Shown: positions 17,438 through 26,327, counted from the stretch's first letter. The stretch: 64,000 nt of DNA from Algoriphagus aquaeductus (GCF_003253485.1 NZ_QKTX01000001.1:470799-534798), one strand, 5' to 3'. Program-made: numbers and translations. The notes: a model not told the origin generated them from the sequence alone.

Positions 17438-18791
17438 GCAATTTGAGCTATCAAAAGAGTACCTCGAAAGTCTCCAACTGGGGATCGAAGAGGGAAATAT
17501 TGACTTTATCCTCGAGTCACTCGACGGAGTCAATGTAGCGGATATTGCGGCTTTGCTGGACGAATTGTCCATGCAGGAGTCCATCTATGTACTTCGTCTC
17601 TTGGAAAAGCAGCTGGCAGCGGATATTCTGATCGAGTTGGATGAGGATACCCTGTCTAAGGTTCTACCCGAACTGGAGATAGCCGAAATCGCCTCTTGGA
17701 TCGAGCTGATGGACTCGGATGACGGGGCGGATATTCTGAGTTTTTTTTCGGAAAAAGAGCGGGAAGAGATCATCGCTGAAATTCAGGACCGGGTCAAGCT
17801 GGATCAAATCCTCGAACTCCTCCGCTATGAGGAAGATTCTGCAGGTGGGATTATGGCCAAGGAATTTATCCGGGCCAACAAAAACTGGAATGTAGTCCAG
17901 ACCATCAATGAGATCCGCAGACAAGCAGAGAACGTGGAGAAAATTTACTCCATCTATGTGGTCAATAATAAACAGCAGCTATTAGGCCGGGTGTCTTTAA
18001 AGAAAATCATCCTTGCATCCGCTGAAACGAAGATTGAAGATATTTTTGATGAGGATGTGATTTCTGTGCCGGTTCACATGGATCAGGAGGAGGTCGCCTC
18101 CATTATGCGAAAGTATGACTTGGAATCGGTGCCAGTCATCAATGCCAAGAATAAATTGGTCGGACGAATTACCGTCGATGATATCTTGGACGTCGTGCAG
18201 GAAGAGGCCGACGAAGATATCCAAGCCATGGCTGGGGTCTCTGCGGATATTGAGGAGTCTGACTCCGTGTTTACAATTTCCAAGGCCCGTCTGCCTTGGC
18301 TGTTGATCGGTGTGATCGGAGGGTTGATGGGGGCAAAGATCATCGGATTTTTTGAAGATGGTCTGAGTAAATATTTGGCTCTTGCTTCCTTCATTCCCCT
18401 GGTGGCGGCCACAGGAGGAAATGTCGGGATTCAGGCATCTTCTCTGATTGTCCAGTCATTGGCTTCCAAATCTGCTTTTGATGATACCCCTTGGCAGCGA
18501 TTTCTGAAAGGCTTGTTTGTCGCGCTATTAAACGGATTCGTTTTGGGAGGCTTTGTTTTTCTGGTGGTGGTATTTCTGTATGGCTTTGATCCGATTTTTG
18601 GAGTTACGGTAGGTGCAGCCCTATTCTGCGTGGTGCTGTTGGCCTCTTTTATGGGTACGGTCACGCCTTTGGTCCTCAATCGCTTTGGGATCAATCCGGC
18701 GATTGCCTCAGGACCATTTATAACTACTACAAATGACCTTCTTGGACTAGCCGTTTATTTTGGCGTAGCCATGCTGTTGCTTAAATTATAA
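17424..18791 (+). CDS. mgtE: Magnesium transporter MgtE
   Basis: 455 residues from a GTG start inside the end of rsmA, with AAAAGG just upstream. An acidic N-domain (about 10-130) is followed by two CBS domains (about 135-260, with VPVHMDQEEVASIMRKYDLESVPVI) and five membrane helices (about 275-455). The first transmembrane region includes ASFIPLVAATGGNVGIQASSLIVQ, the MgtE pore signature. It is an inner-membrane Mg2+ channel gated by cytosolic Mg2+. Its stop overlaps the next start by 1 nt. Confidence 0.95.
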   Translation: MEPIKQFELSKEYLESLQLGIEEGNIDFILESLDGVNVADIAALLDELSMQESIYVLRLLEKQLAADILIELDEDTLSKVLPELEIAEIASWIELMDSDDGADILSFFSEKEREEIIAEIQDRVKLDQILELLRYEEDSAGGIMAKEFIRANKNWNVVQTINEIRRQAENVEKIYSIYVVNNKQQLLGRVSLKKIILASAETKIEDIFDEDVISVPVHMDQEEVASIMRKYDLESVPVINAKNKLVGRITVDDILDVVQEEADEDIQAMAGVSADIEESDSVFTISKARLPWLLIGVIGGLMGAKIIGFFEDGLSKYLALASFIPLVAATGGNVGIQASSLIVQSLASKSAFDDTPWQRFLKGLFVALLNGFVLGGFVFLVVVFLYGFDPIFGVTVGAALFCVVLLASFMGTVTPLVLNRFGINPAIASGPFITTTNDLLGLAVYFGVAMLLLKL

Positions 18792-19723
18792 TGATGAAGA
18801 TTTTAATCATCGACGAGATGCACCTGAGCATCCTCGACATGTTGGAGAGAGAAGGCTTTCAAGTCACCTATTCCCCAAAAATCACCCGGGCAGAAATCAT
18901 CGATCAAGTCAGCGAATACGAGGGATTGATCATCCGTTCCAAAACCCCTATGGACCGGGAATTATTGGAAAAAGCCACTCGACTGAAGTTTATTGGAAGG
19001 GCAGGGGCAGGCCTGGACCAGATTGATTTGGATTACCTCGCTGATCGGGGAGTAAAGCTTTTTCATGCAGCAAAAGGGAATAGGGATGCCGTGGCTGAGC
19101 ATGCACTTGGAGGTCTTTTGGCCCTGCTTAATCATATCCCAAAGGCCGATCAGGAAGTACGAAAGGGAATCTGGGATCGGGAAGGCAACCGCGGACATGA
19201 GTTGATGGGCAAGACCGTAGGGATATTTGGGTATGGAAATATGGGGAAGGCCTTTGCCCGGAGGTTAAGGGGCTTCGGAGTGCAGATCTTGGCCTTTGAT
19301 AAATATAAGGTGGATTTTGGATCCGCTAAGGTGCAGGAGGTGATCTGGGAAAAGCTCAAGGCTGAAGCGGATGTCTTGAGTATTCATGTGCCTTTGACTT
19401 CGGAAACCCGCGATTTTTTTACTTTGCAGGAGTTGAAGAGCTTTGCCAAGCCTATTTGGTTAATAAATACAGCAAGAGGAGAGGTGATTAGTTTTCGGAC
19501 ACTCAATGCGGCTTTGGATCAGGGAATTCTACGTGGAGCGGTGTTGGATGTGTTGGAAAATGAGAAATTCCAGAAGTTCTCCGCTGATCAAAAAGCCGAA
19601 TTCGAGCGCTTGGCTCAGCGGGAAAATGTGATTTTTTCTCCCCATGTAGCCGGTTGGACATTTGAGTCTTATGAAAAAATCAATCGTGTGCTCGTGAAGC
19701 AAATTAAAAAGGCTTTTAATTAA
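18791..19723 (+). CDS. D-2-hydroxyacid dehydrogenase (SerA-like)
   Basis: 310 residues; ATG at 18791 or 18794. The NAD-binding loop GIFGYGNMGKAFARRL is near residue 143. The catalytic Arg (LINTARGEVI), Glu (LDVLENEKF) and His (FSPHVAGWTFES) are all present. AGAGLDQIDLDYL near 73 is typical of the family. It lacks the C-terminal ACT domain of long SerA proteins, so it could be a short 3-phosphoglycerate dehydrogenase or act on another 2-hydroxyacid. It is co-transcribed with mgtE. Confidence 0.9.
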   Translation: MMKILIIDEMHLSILDMLEREGFQVTYSPKITRAEIIDQVSEYEGLIIRSKTPMDRELLEKATRLKFIGRAGAGLDQIDLDYLADRGVKLFHAAKGNRDAVAEHALGGLLALLNHIPKADQEVRKGIWDREGNRGHELMGKTVGIFGYGNMGKAFARRLRGFGVQILAFDKYKVDFGSAKVQEVIWEKLKAEADVLSIHVPLTSETRDFFTLQELKSFAKPIWLINTARGEVISFRTLNAALDQGILRGAVLDVLENEKFQKFSADQKAEFERLAQRENVIFSPHVAGWTFESYEKINRVLVKQIKKAFN

Positions 19724-19765
19724 CAAAAGCCCCAAAACTGACCTGTTTAAGTGTTTTTTAATGGC

Positions 19766-19795
19766 TTGCTTTGTCAGAATGCTTTCCTATCTTTG
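19766..19795 (+). promoter_or_regulatory. greA promoter
   Basis: TATCTTTG (19788-19795) is a perfect -7 element, with TTG 19 nt upstream (19766-19768). Transcription would start near 19802, just before the large leader hairpin. Confidence 0.65.
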
Positions 19796-19811
19796 CAAAG
19801 TACATAAAGGA

Positions 19812-19857
19812 AAAAACAAAGTAACGGTCTCCGACAAGTGACCGTTACTTTGTTTTT
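19812..19857 (+). promoter_or_regulatory. Perfect 18-bp hairpin in the greA leader (attenuator or terminator)
   Basis: Two perfectly complementary 18-nt arms (19812-19829 and 19840-19857) enclose a 10-nt loop. The right arm ends in TTTTT. The structure lies between a good promoter and the greA ATG at 19883. As an intrinsic terminator inside the leader it could attenuate greA. It might also simply end the upstream dehydrogenase transcript, whose stop is 88 nt before it. Confidence 0.8.
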
Positions 19858-19882
19858 GGTCCTGTCCGAAAAATTGTTAGCT

Positions 19883-20356
19883 ATGTCAAAAGTACAGTAT
19901 TACACCGAAGAAGGGCTGAAGCGTTTGAAAGACGAACTTCAGGAATTGAAGACCAAAGGAAGAGCGGATATTGCCCGTCAGATCGCTGAGGCGAGAGACA
20001 AGGGCGATCTCAGTGAAAATGCCGAGTATGATGCAGCTAAAGATGCACAGGGACTTCTGGAGCTTAAAATAGCCAAATTGGAAGCTGTAGTCGGCAACGC
20101 CCGCGTATTGGACAATTCTCAGATGGATACTTCCAAAGTGGGAATTCTCAGTACCGTGAAAATCAAAAATGTAAAAAACGGCATGACCGTGAGTTACAAA
20201 TTGGTTTCTGAGGAAGAAGCCGACCTGAAAGCCGGCAAGATTTCTTTGGCATCTCCGTTTGGAAAAGGCTTGGTGGGCAAAACAGTAGGCGAAATTGCTG
20301 AAATCAATGCGCCTGCCGGAACCCTTCAATTCGAAATTCTCGACATCACCTATTAA
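19883..20356 (+). CDS. greA: Transcription elongation factor GreA
   Basis: 157 residues from the ATG at 19883 (MSKVQYYTEEGLKRLKDEL). The longer frame from 19838 would run through the leader hairpin and has no family support. The N-terminal coiled coil carries the tip motif AEARDKGDLSENAEYDAAK, whose acidic residues reach the polymerase active site. The FKBP-like C-domain includes ISLASPFGKGLVGKTVGE. GreA stimulates RNA cleavage in backtracked RNA polymerase. It has its own promoter and a terminator downstream. Confidence 0.97.
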   Translation: MSKVQYYTEEGLKRLKDELQELKTKGRADIARQIAEARDKGDLSENAEYDAAKDAQGLLELKIAKLEAVVGNARVLDNSQMDTSKVGILSTVKIKNVKNGMTVSYKLVSEEEADLKAGKISLASPFGKGLVGKTVGEIAEINAPAGTLQFEILDITY

Positions 20357-20367
20357 TTCTCTCATCG

Positions 20368-20396
20368 AATCCCGGTAGTTTGATCGGGATTTTTTT
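20368..20396 (+). terminator. Intrinsic terminator after greA
   Basis: A 7-bp stem, AATCCCG/CGGGATT, with a 10-nt loop, continued by a T-run to 20396. It lies 11 nt after the greA stop. Confidence 0.8.
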
Positions 20397-20410
20397 AATT
20401 CTAATCAATT

Positions 20411-20803
20411 ATGGCCAGCATCTTCACCAAAATTATCAACCGTGAAATTCCCGCCCAAATCATAGCGGAAGACGAGCAGCATATTGCATTTTTGGACATC
20501 ATGCCTTTGGTCAAGGGTCACGTTTTGGTCGTGCCCAAGCGAGAGGTCAATTATATTTTTGACATGGAGCCAGAGGAACTGGCGGCCCTCCACCTTTTTG
20601 CTCAAAATGTGGCTAAAGCCATGGACAAGACTATCAAATGTACCCGAATCGGAGTGGCCGTGATCGGTCTGGAAGTGCCTCATGTACACATCCACTTGGT
20701 TCCCTTGAGAACCATGGATGATATTAATTTTACGAGGCCGAAATTGAAATTAAGTCCAGAGGAATTGGCTGAAGTAGCCGAGGTGATCAGAGGGGGATTT
20801 TAG
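20411..20803 (+). CDS. HIT family nucleotide-binding protein
   Basis: 130 residues. It starts MASIFTKIINREIPAQIIAED, the usual start of bacterial Hint-type HIT proteins, and ends with the catalytic histidine triad in VPHVHIHLVPL near residue 98. These proteins hydrolyse or transfer nucleotides such as AMP-lysine or ADP-linked compounds. The family is certain but the physiological substrate is not. It starts 15 nt after the greA terminator T-run, so expression may come from read-through or a promoter I cannot see. Confidence 0.94.
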   Translation: MASIFTKIINREIPAQIIAEDEQHIAFLDIMPLVKGHVLVVPKREVNYIFDMEPEELAALHLFAQNVAKAMDKTIKCTRIGVAVIGLEVPHVHIHLVPLRTMDDINFTRPKLKLSPEELAEVAEVIRGGF

Positions 20804-20812
20804 GTTTGATTT

Positions 20813-20880
20813 GTAAGTGGTTAGTTGTGAGTAGTAAGTTGGTTTGGAAAACCTTTTACCACTTACAATTAACCACTTAC
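20813..20880. repeat. Long imperfect inverted repeat between convergent genes
   Basis: Arms 20813-20837 and 20856-20880 (25 nt each) match at 22 positions; two of the rest can form G-U pairs in RNA. The loop holds a further small GGTTT/AAACC pairing. The arms are built from GTAAGTGGTTA-like units. It lies between the convergent HIT and DUF1080 genes, so it may act as a bidirectional terminator or be a dispersed intergenic repeat. Confidence 0.7.
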
Positions 20881-20892
20881 CGGTTATAAAAG

Positions 20893-21642
20893 TCACTTCA
20901 CCTCCTTAATCCAAATATTCCTGTACAGTACATCATGGCCTTCAGCCTGAAGTTTTAGCCCGCCGGGAGTGTCGGTAATGCCTTTTCCTCCGTCATTTCC
21001 TCCGTCGATTCCGGAGTTGGGACCACCCCAAACCTGCTGAATTTCCACATTGTCGTGGATTTTTACGCCATTGAAGAAGACAGTGACACGGGCTTTTTCG
21101 GTCAGTTTTCCGTTTTCAAATCGGGCCGCTCGAAACTGAATATCATACGCATTCCATTTGCCCACTCCGTTGTATGCTTTTTGGGTAGGCAGGTGTTCAT
21201 TGATTACAGCGGCCATTCCGTGAAGGCCATAGTCACCGTCAAGAATTTGGATTTCGTATCGATTTTGGAGATATACCCCACTGTTGCCTTTTTCATTAAG
21301 AACTAAAAATTCCACATGGGCTTCAAAATCTCGAAACTCATCTTTGGTTACGATATCTGCTGCTCCATATTTGCCTCCGGCTCCTGCAGGGTCGTTGGCT
21401 GAAATGGCTTTTTTTCCATCCACGGGATCAGTGACTTCCGGCCATTTGATGGGCATTTCTGAAGAAAAGCGCGGGCCTTCCCAGTATTTCCAGTTTTTGT
21501 GAAGAGATTCCTTGGTGCCATCGAGATACACTTTGGCTCCTTTGGGAGGTTTGGTGCCGAGGTAGTCGGCTTTTTGTGCCAGTGTTGTAGTGCAAGTCAG
21601 AAGACAGAGAGCCAATGCTCCGGTCAGGGAGGATAGATTCAT
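20893..21642 (-). CDS. DUF1080 (3-keto-disaccharide hydrolase-type) exported protein
   Basis: 249 residues with a signal peptide (about 1-22, ending TLAQ). The jellyroll fold of the family shows in EFRDFEAHVEFLVLNEKGNSGVYLQNRYEIQILD and in DTPGGLKLQAEGHDVLYRNIWIKEV at the end. DUF1080 domains occur in exported carbohydrate-active proteins, and some cleave 3-keto-glycosides. No sugar-oxidising partner gene is adjacent here, so the substrate is open. It is monocistronic. Confidence 0.9.
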   Translation of the reverse strand: MNLSSLTGALALCLLTCTTTLAQKADYLGTKPPKGAKVYLDGTKESLHKNWKYWEGPRFSSEMPIKWPEVTDPVDGKKAISANDPAGAGGKYGAADIVTKDEFRDFEAHVEFLVLNEKGNSGVYLQNRYEIQILDGDYGLHGMAAVINEHLPTQKAYNGVGKWNAYDIQFRAARFENGKLTEKARVTVFFNGVKIHDNVEIQQVWGGPNSGIDGGNDGGKGITDTPGGLKLQAEGHDVLYRNIWIKEVK

Positions 21643-21734
21643 AGGTTTAGGGTTTATTTTTTCTATTCGGGTTTAAACCGATTTTATTCATCCTCAATTT
21701 GGCTAATTTTATCTTAAATCAAACTTTTTAACAG

Positions 21735-22634
21735 ATGAAGTGGCAAGGTAGAAGACAAAGCTCCAATATCGATGATAGACGGGGCAAAGGCGGTCCGAAG
21801 ATGGGAGCAGGAGGATTTAATCCCATGCTCCTTGGACCTCTGTTGAAGATTTTATTTTCCAAAGTCGGTTTGGTCATTATCGGTTTGTTTTTAGCCGTTT
21901 CTTTTTTGACCGGCAATAACCCACTTTCCCTTTTAAGTAACCTTCTTGGAGGCGGAGGGATGGGAATCGCTACCCAGTCTAATTATGCTCCAACAGCCGA
22001 AGAGGAGGAGTTGGCCGAGTTTTCGGCCACCATTTTGGCAGATACGGAGGACGTTTGGAACCGCCTTCTTCAAGATTACAGAGAACCCACTTTGGTGCTT
22101 TTTACCGGATCCGTTTCGTCTGCCTGTGGTTCTGCAAGCAGCGCCACGGGACCGTTTTATTGCCCGGCTGATGAAAAGTTGTACATCGATTTGAGTTTTT
22201 TTGAAGATATGGAGACCAAACTTCGGGCAGGTGGGGACTTTGCCTATGCGTATGTGATCGCGCATGAGGTCGGTCACCACCTACAGAAGATCATGGGTAT
22301 TACAGACAAGGTGCATAATCTGAGAGGCAAAGTCAGCGAAAAAGAATACAATCTGAATTCTGTCCGGTTGGAGCTTCAGGCTGATTTTTTAGCGGGTGTT
22401 TGGGCGCACCATAGCCAGAAAATATCAGGGATGATGGAGGAAGGTGACCTGGAAGAGGCCCTGAATGCAGCCAACGCCATCGGAGATGACCGACTCCAAA
22501 AACAGGCAACAGGTCAGGTAGTTCCAGATTCGTTTACCCATGGCACCTCAGCCCAACGGATGAAGTGGTTTAAAAAAGGTTTTGAGACTGGGGATCTTGC
22601 TCAGGGAGATACATTCAGCGCGAGGGACTTATGA
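21735..22634 (+). CDS. Neutral zinc metallopeptidase, YpfJ family
   Basis: 299 residues. A short basic cytosolic segment (MKWQGRRQSSNIDDRRG) precedes one membrane helix (about 40-60). The zinc motif HEVGHH is at residues 177-182, and the family phrase CGSASSATGPFYCPADEKLYIDLSFF is at 131-156. The C-terminal part includes RLELQADFLAGVWAHH, where the Glu is a likely third zinc ligand. The substrates of this inner-membrane protease family are unknown. It converges on the Nramp gene with 14 nt between the stops. Confidence 0.94.
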   Translation: MKWQGRRQSSNIDDRRGKGGPKMGAGGFNPMLLGPLLKILFSKVGLVIIGLFLAVSFLTGNNPLSLLSNLLGGGGMGIATQSNYAPTAEEEELAEFSATILADTEDVWNRLLQDYREPTLVLFTGSVSSACGSASSATGPFYCPADEKLYIDLSFFEDMETKLRAGGDFAYAYVIAHEVGHHLQKIMGITDKVHNLRGKVSEKEYNLNSVRLELQADFLAGVWAHHSQKISGMMEEGDLEEALNAANAIGDDRLQKQATGQVVPDSFTHGTSAQRMKWFKKGFETGDLAQGDTFSARDL

Positions 22635-22648
22635 GTAGGTCTTTTTGG

Positions 22649-23875
22649 CTAAAACCAACCCAAAACACTCCCCACACTCTTGATACCAAGGACCAACGTG
22701 ATCAGCCAAATCAAAATCCCAAACGCGATTACTTTTTTGCTCAGGGAGTTTTTGCCAAGCAATGATTGCTGACTTGCCGCCCAGATCAACCAGCCACTGA
22801 TGACGGGAAGTAAAACACCATTGGCCAGTTGGGCCAGCGTAATTAAGGTGACGGGTTTGATTCCGAAGGAGGAAAAAATAATCCCCAAGACTAAAATCGC
22901 CCCCATGCTGCTTCTCATTGCAGAGGATTTGATCTCCTGATCCCATCCCAAAATCCCGCATATTACCAATCCCCCAGCCAGAGGAGCGGTGAGCGAGGAA
23001 GTCAAGCCCGCTGAAAGCAGCCCAAATCCCATCAGGTAGGTGCCAAAACTTCCAAAAACGCCACTCAGGCCATGGGCAATATCCTGTGCCGTTTCCAGAT
23101 TTTCAGAAGGATTTGCCACTCCTACAATTAAAATCCCCATAGACACCAATCCTCCCAAAATTACCGAAACCCAAATATCCCTTTTCATCAGAGGGAGTTC
23201 GGTCTGATTTTTCCATTGCTTTTTCACCAAACTGGCATAGAGAAAAAGATTGTACGGAACAACCGTCGTGCCTATCAATGCTACGATGGTGGGGAATTTT
23301 TCGGATGAAAAGGTAGGGACAAAGCCATGAATCAATTGACTAAAATCCGGTTGGGTAAGTATTGAAGTGGTCAAAAAAGCGAAGGACATCAACAGGACTA
23401 ATCCCACAAGGATCAACTCGAGCCGTTTGTAATTACCTGTCCAAAGGAGTAGAAAAGCAAAAACTCCGATCAGGAGATTTCCCGATAGCACCTTAAAAGG
23501 TCCAAATTCCCAAGTAGGAAACACTACAAAAATCCCCAGCCCCATGTTTGCCCCGGAGATATTTCCACTTTGGTAGGCCGCATTTCCCAATCCAATGGCT
23601 AGAAGGATCAAAACCATAATCAAAAATCTAAAAAACCGGTTTCCTGATTGATTTCGGACCAATTCGCTGAGATCCTTTTGGGTGACAATCCCCAGCCTTC
23701 CCGATAGCTCCTGAAGAAAAACAGTAGCCACAATACTAAGTCCCAATGCCCACAAGAGCGTAAAATCAAACCTGATCCCTGCAAGCGTACAGACGGTGAC
23801 CGTGCCCGGACCGATAAAGGCAGCAGTAATCAATGGGCCGGGCCCAAGGGAAGTAAGAATTTTTTTTAGGCTCAC
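22649..23875 (-). CDS. Nramp-family transporter with altered metal-binding motifs
   Basis: 408 residues from a GTG start, with about eleven membrane helices. The start of helix 1 (GPGPLITAAFIGPGTVTVCTL) aligns with the Nramp helix-1 region, but the canonical DPGN metal motif reads IGPGT. In helix 6 the usual MPHN reads VPYN (TVVPYNLFLYASL). These changes remove the metal-binding Asp, Asn and Met positions, so the protein probably belongs to an Nramp-related side branch. Its substrate may not be Mn2+/Fe2+. It is divergent from the alpha/beta hydrolase gene. Confidence 0.88.
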   Translation of the reverse strand: MSLKKILTSLGPGPLITAAFIGPGTVTVCTLAGIRFDFTLLWALGLSIVATVFLQELSGRLGIVTQKDLSELVRNQSGNRFFRFLIMVLILLAIGLGNAAYQSGNISGANMGLGIFVVFPTWEFGPFKVLSGNLLIGVFAFLLLWTGNYKRLELILVGLVLLMSFAFLTTSILTQPDFSQLIHGFVPTFSSEKFPTIVALIGTTVVPYNLFLYASLVKKQWKNQTELPLMKRDIWVSVILGGLVSMGILIVGVANPSENLETAQDIAHGLSGVFGSFGTYLMGFGLLSAGLTSSLTAPLAGGLVICGILGWDQEIKSSAMRSSMGAILVLGIIFSSFGIKPVTLITLAQLANGVLLPVISGWLIWAASQQSLLGKNSLSKKVIAFGILIWLITLVLGIKSVGSVLGWF

Positions 23876-23954
23876 TAAAGTAAGTTTTCGGGAAAATAGA
23901 GATTTGGGAAGATTTTTTGTAGGTTTTGTTTCCTACTTAGAAAATTAAAAAAGC

Positions 23955-24971
23955 ATGCGCTGGATAAGTAAGATTTTGAAAATACTCGCTTTGTTGGTTC
24001 TTTCCTTGGTGTTTTTTCTGGCGCTGTTGTTCCGTAGCGATCTTCCTGAAGAGGAGGTGGTTGAAAAATACAGTACGCCCCAATCCCACTTTATTGAGGT
24101 GGACGGAGTCAAAGTTCATGTTCGGTTTTTAGGAGAAGGTGAGCCTATTTTTCTTTTGCACGGTAGTTTTAGCTCTCTCCATACTTGGGATGTCTGGCAG
24201 CAGGAGTTAAGTCCTTATTACATGACCATTTCATTGGACTTCCCGGGGCATGGATTGACCGGTCCCGACGAAAAGAAACGCTATAGTATTGAAGACTACA
24301 GTCAGCTGGTATTTGATCTTGCTGAAAAATTAAATCTCCCAAAATTCCATCTGGCAGGCAATTCTATGGGAGGGGCAGTAGCTTTGCAGATGGCTTCGCA
24401 AAGGCCGGACAAGGTGCTTTCTCTGAACTTGATCGACGCCTCTGGAGCACCTAGAAGAGAAGTTAGGAGTCTGGACTCCACCCAATCCCAGGCAAGAGGA
24501 GGTGGTGCCTGGATTTTCCGATTGGCTTCCCATCCGTTTTTTTCCAAAATTCTCTTGAAATGCACTCCAAAATTCCTTTTTATCATGAATATGAAAGAGG
24601 TGTATGGCGATCAATCCAAAATATCCGAGGAGGCGGTCACCCGATATTACGAATTGATGCTCCGGGAGGGGAATCGAAGGGCAACCCTGGATCGACTTAC
24701 TCAGCCCCGCAATACTTCGATTCATTTTGATCGACTGACCATGCCGACCTTGATCCTTTGGGGAGCCAAAGATACCTGGATTCCTTTATCCCAAGGTGAG
24801 GCATTGGAAAAGGCCATTTCCGGATCCAATTTGATTGTCTTTGAAGGAGTAGGTCATGTGCCTATGGAAGAAATTCCGACGGAATCTGTCGCAGAATACC
24901 TTAGCTTTTTAGGGGTAGAAGTGAGAAAAAACTACCTTCAGCCACCCAAACACGTGGCTTATGCAGATTGA
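23955..24971 (+). CDS. Alpha/beta hydrolase, membrane-anchored
   Basis: 338 residues. An N-terminal hydrophobic helix (about 7-26) is a signal anchor. The oxyanion region LLHGSFSSLHTWDVW, nucleophile Ser137 in GNSMGG, an Asp in ILWGAKDTWIP and a His in GVGHVPMEEIP complete the triad. It belongs with the broad epoxide hydrolase/haloperoxidase-like group and no substrate can be assigned. It overlaps rmuC by 11 nt, so the two are co-transcribed. Confidence 0.9.
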   Translation: MRWISKILKILALLVLSLVFFLALLFRSDLPEEEVVEKYSTPQSHFIEVDGVKVHVRFLGEGEPIFLLHGSFSSLHTWDVWQQELSPYYMTISLDFPGHGLTGPDEKKRYSIEDYSQLVFDLAEKLNLPKFHLAGNSMGGAVALQMASQRPDKVLSLNLIDASGAPRREVRSLDSTQSQARGGGAWIFRLASHPFFSKILLKCTPKFLFIMNMKEVYGDQSKISEEAVTRYYELMLREGNRRATLDRLTQPRNTSIHFDRLTMPTLILWGAKDTWIPLSQGEALEKAISGSNLIVFEGVGHVPMEEIPTESVAEYLSFLGVEVRKNYLQPPKHVAYAD

Positions 24972-26202
24972 ATGGTTGATTTATCTCCTTTTGGCTTTTC
25001 AAGTCCTTTTTTTCATTGGTTTCTTTTTGGATAGAAAAAGTGGCAAAGCCAATCAAATCATACAGGACCAACTCCAGCAGATCAATCGCGACCTCAATCA
25101 GGCTTTGACTGATGGGCGAAAAGAGTCTGCAGATAATCTGATCCGACAATTCCAACTTGTTTTTGAAAATCAACGCAGTGGCGCTAAAGACCAAAATGAA
25201 GCACTCAGACAGTTTGGAGAAACTGTCAGGCAATCGATGCTGGATCTGAGCAATCTACAGCGGGAAAAGCTCTCCGAACTCAGCCGGCGTCAGGAGGAGC
25301 TGGTCAGAAATACGGAGGAAAGGCTGGAGAAAATTCGGGAAACGGTCGACGAAAAACTTCAAAAAACGCTCGAAACCCGGTTGGGGCAGTCTTTTGAGTT
25401 GGTCAGCAACCAACTTCAGGCTGTCCAAAAAGGATTGGGAGAAATGCAAAGCCTCGCCAATGGTGTAGGAGATCTCAAGCGGGTCTTAACCAATGTCAAA
25501 AGCCGGGGAGTGTTGGGAGAATACCAGTTGCAGGCAATTTTGGAAAACCTGCTTTCACCGGAGCAATACCTAGTGAACGCTTCTGTCAACGGAACCCGGG
25601 AACGGGTGGAGTTTGCTGTAAAGATGCCCGGACAAGACGAGGCTGTTCTATTGCCGATTGATTCCAAATTTCCCCAAGAATCTTACCTGCGTCTGGTGGA
25701 TGCATACGAGGCCAATGAAAAGTCATCGATTGATTTTTGCAGAGCAGAGTTGATCAAAGCAGTCAAAAAATCAGCCTTGGATATTCAGTCCAAATACATT
25801 CATCCTCCGGGGACGACCGATTTTGCCATTCTTTTTCTCCCGGTGGAGAGTCTGTATGCGGAGATTCTTCGCGAACCCGGACTCGCGCAACAGATTCAAC
25901 AGGACTTCAAAGTGATAGTCACAGGTCCGACTACCTTATCCGCAATATTGAACTCACTCCAAATGGGTTTCAGAACACTTGCTATTCAGAAGAGAAGTGC
26001 AGAAGTGTGGCAAGTCTTGGGGGCGATCAAAACAGAGTTTGGCAAGTTTGGGGAGATGCTGGAAAAAACTCAGAAGAAGCTCACGGAGGCAAACACTGAA
26101 TTAGACAAATTGGTGGGAGTACGAACCCGGGTGATCCAGCGTAAGCTGAAGGAGATCCAACAACTCCCGGAATCACAAAGCCGCGATTTGCTTGATGACT
26201 AG
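24961..26202 (+). CDS. rmuC: DNA recombination protein RmuC
   Basis: 413 residues. One N-terminal membrane helix (about 4-22) is followed by a long coiled coil (about 35-165) and the RmuC domain (about 170-380). Family phrases are VKSRGVLGEYQLQAILENLLSPEQY and PIDSKFPQESYLRL, then FLPVESLYAEIL and GPTTLSAILNSLQMGF. RmuC is linked to limiting DNA inversions and the fold is nuclease-related, though the mechanism is not settled. It starts inside the end of the alpha/beta hydrolase gene. Confidence 0.95.
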   Translation: MQIEWLIYLLLAFQVLFFIGFFLDRKSGKANQIIQDQLQQINRDLNQALTDGRKESADNLIRQFQLVFENQRSGAKDQNEALRQFGETVRQSMLDLSNLQREKLSELSRRQEELVRNTEERLEKIRETVDEKLQKTLETRLGQSFELVSNQLQAVQKGLGEMQSLANGVGDLKRVLTNVKSRGVLGEYQLQAILENLLSPEQYLVNASVNGTRERVEFAVKMPGQDEAVLLPIDSKFPQESYLRLVDAYEANEKSSIDFCRAELIKAVKKSALDIQSKYIHPPGTTDFAILFLPVESLYAEILREPGLAQQIQQDFKVIVTGPTTLSAILNSLQMGFRTLAIQKRSAEVWQVLGAIKTEFGKFGEMLEKTQKKLTEANTELDKLVGVRTRVIQRKLKEIQQLPESQSRDLLDD

Positions 26203-26327
26203 AGACTTGAGTAAGATTCGGTAAAAAAAAGACCGGGAATAGTCCAACACATTGACGGTTTACTTACCTTTTCGGTCATTTTGAAAAACAAAGTGGCTTA
26301 AATCCTGAAAACCATTGGTAAAGGATT

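Noticed and set aside
19838..19882. Upstream start for greA
   Set aside because: This part runs through the leader hairpin and lies before the conserved MSKVQYYTEEG start.
26231..26277. GACCG/CGGTC pairing between rmuC and trkA as a terminator
   Set aside because: The 5-bp stem has a loop of about 37 nt and no U-tract, so it is not a credible terminator.
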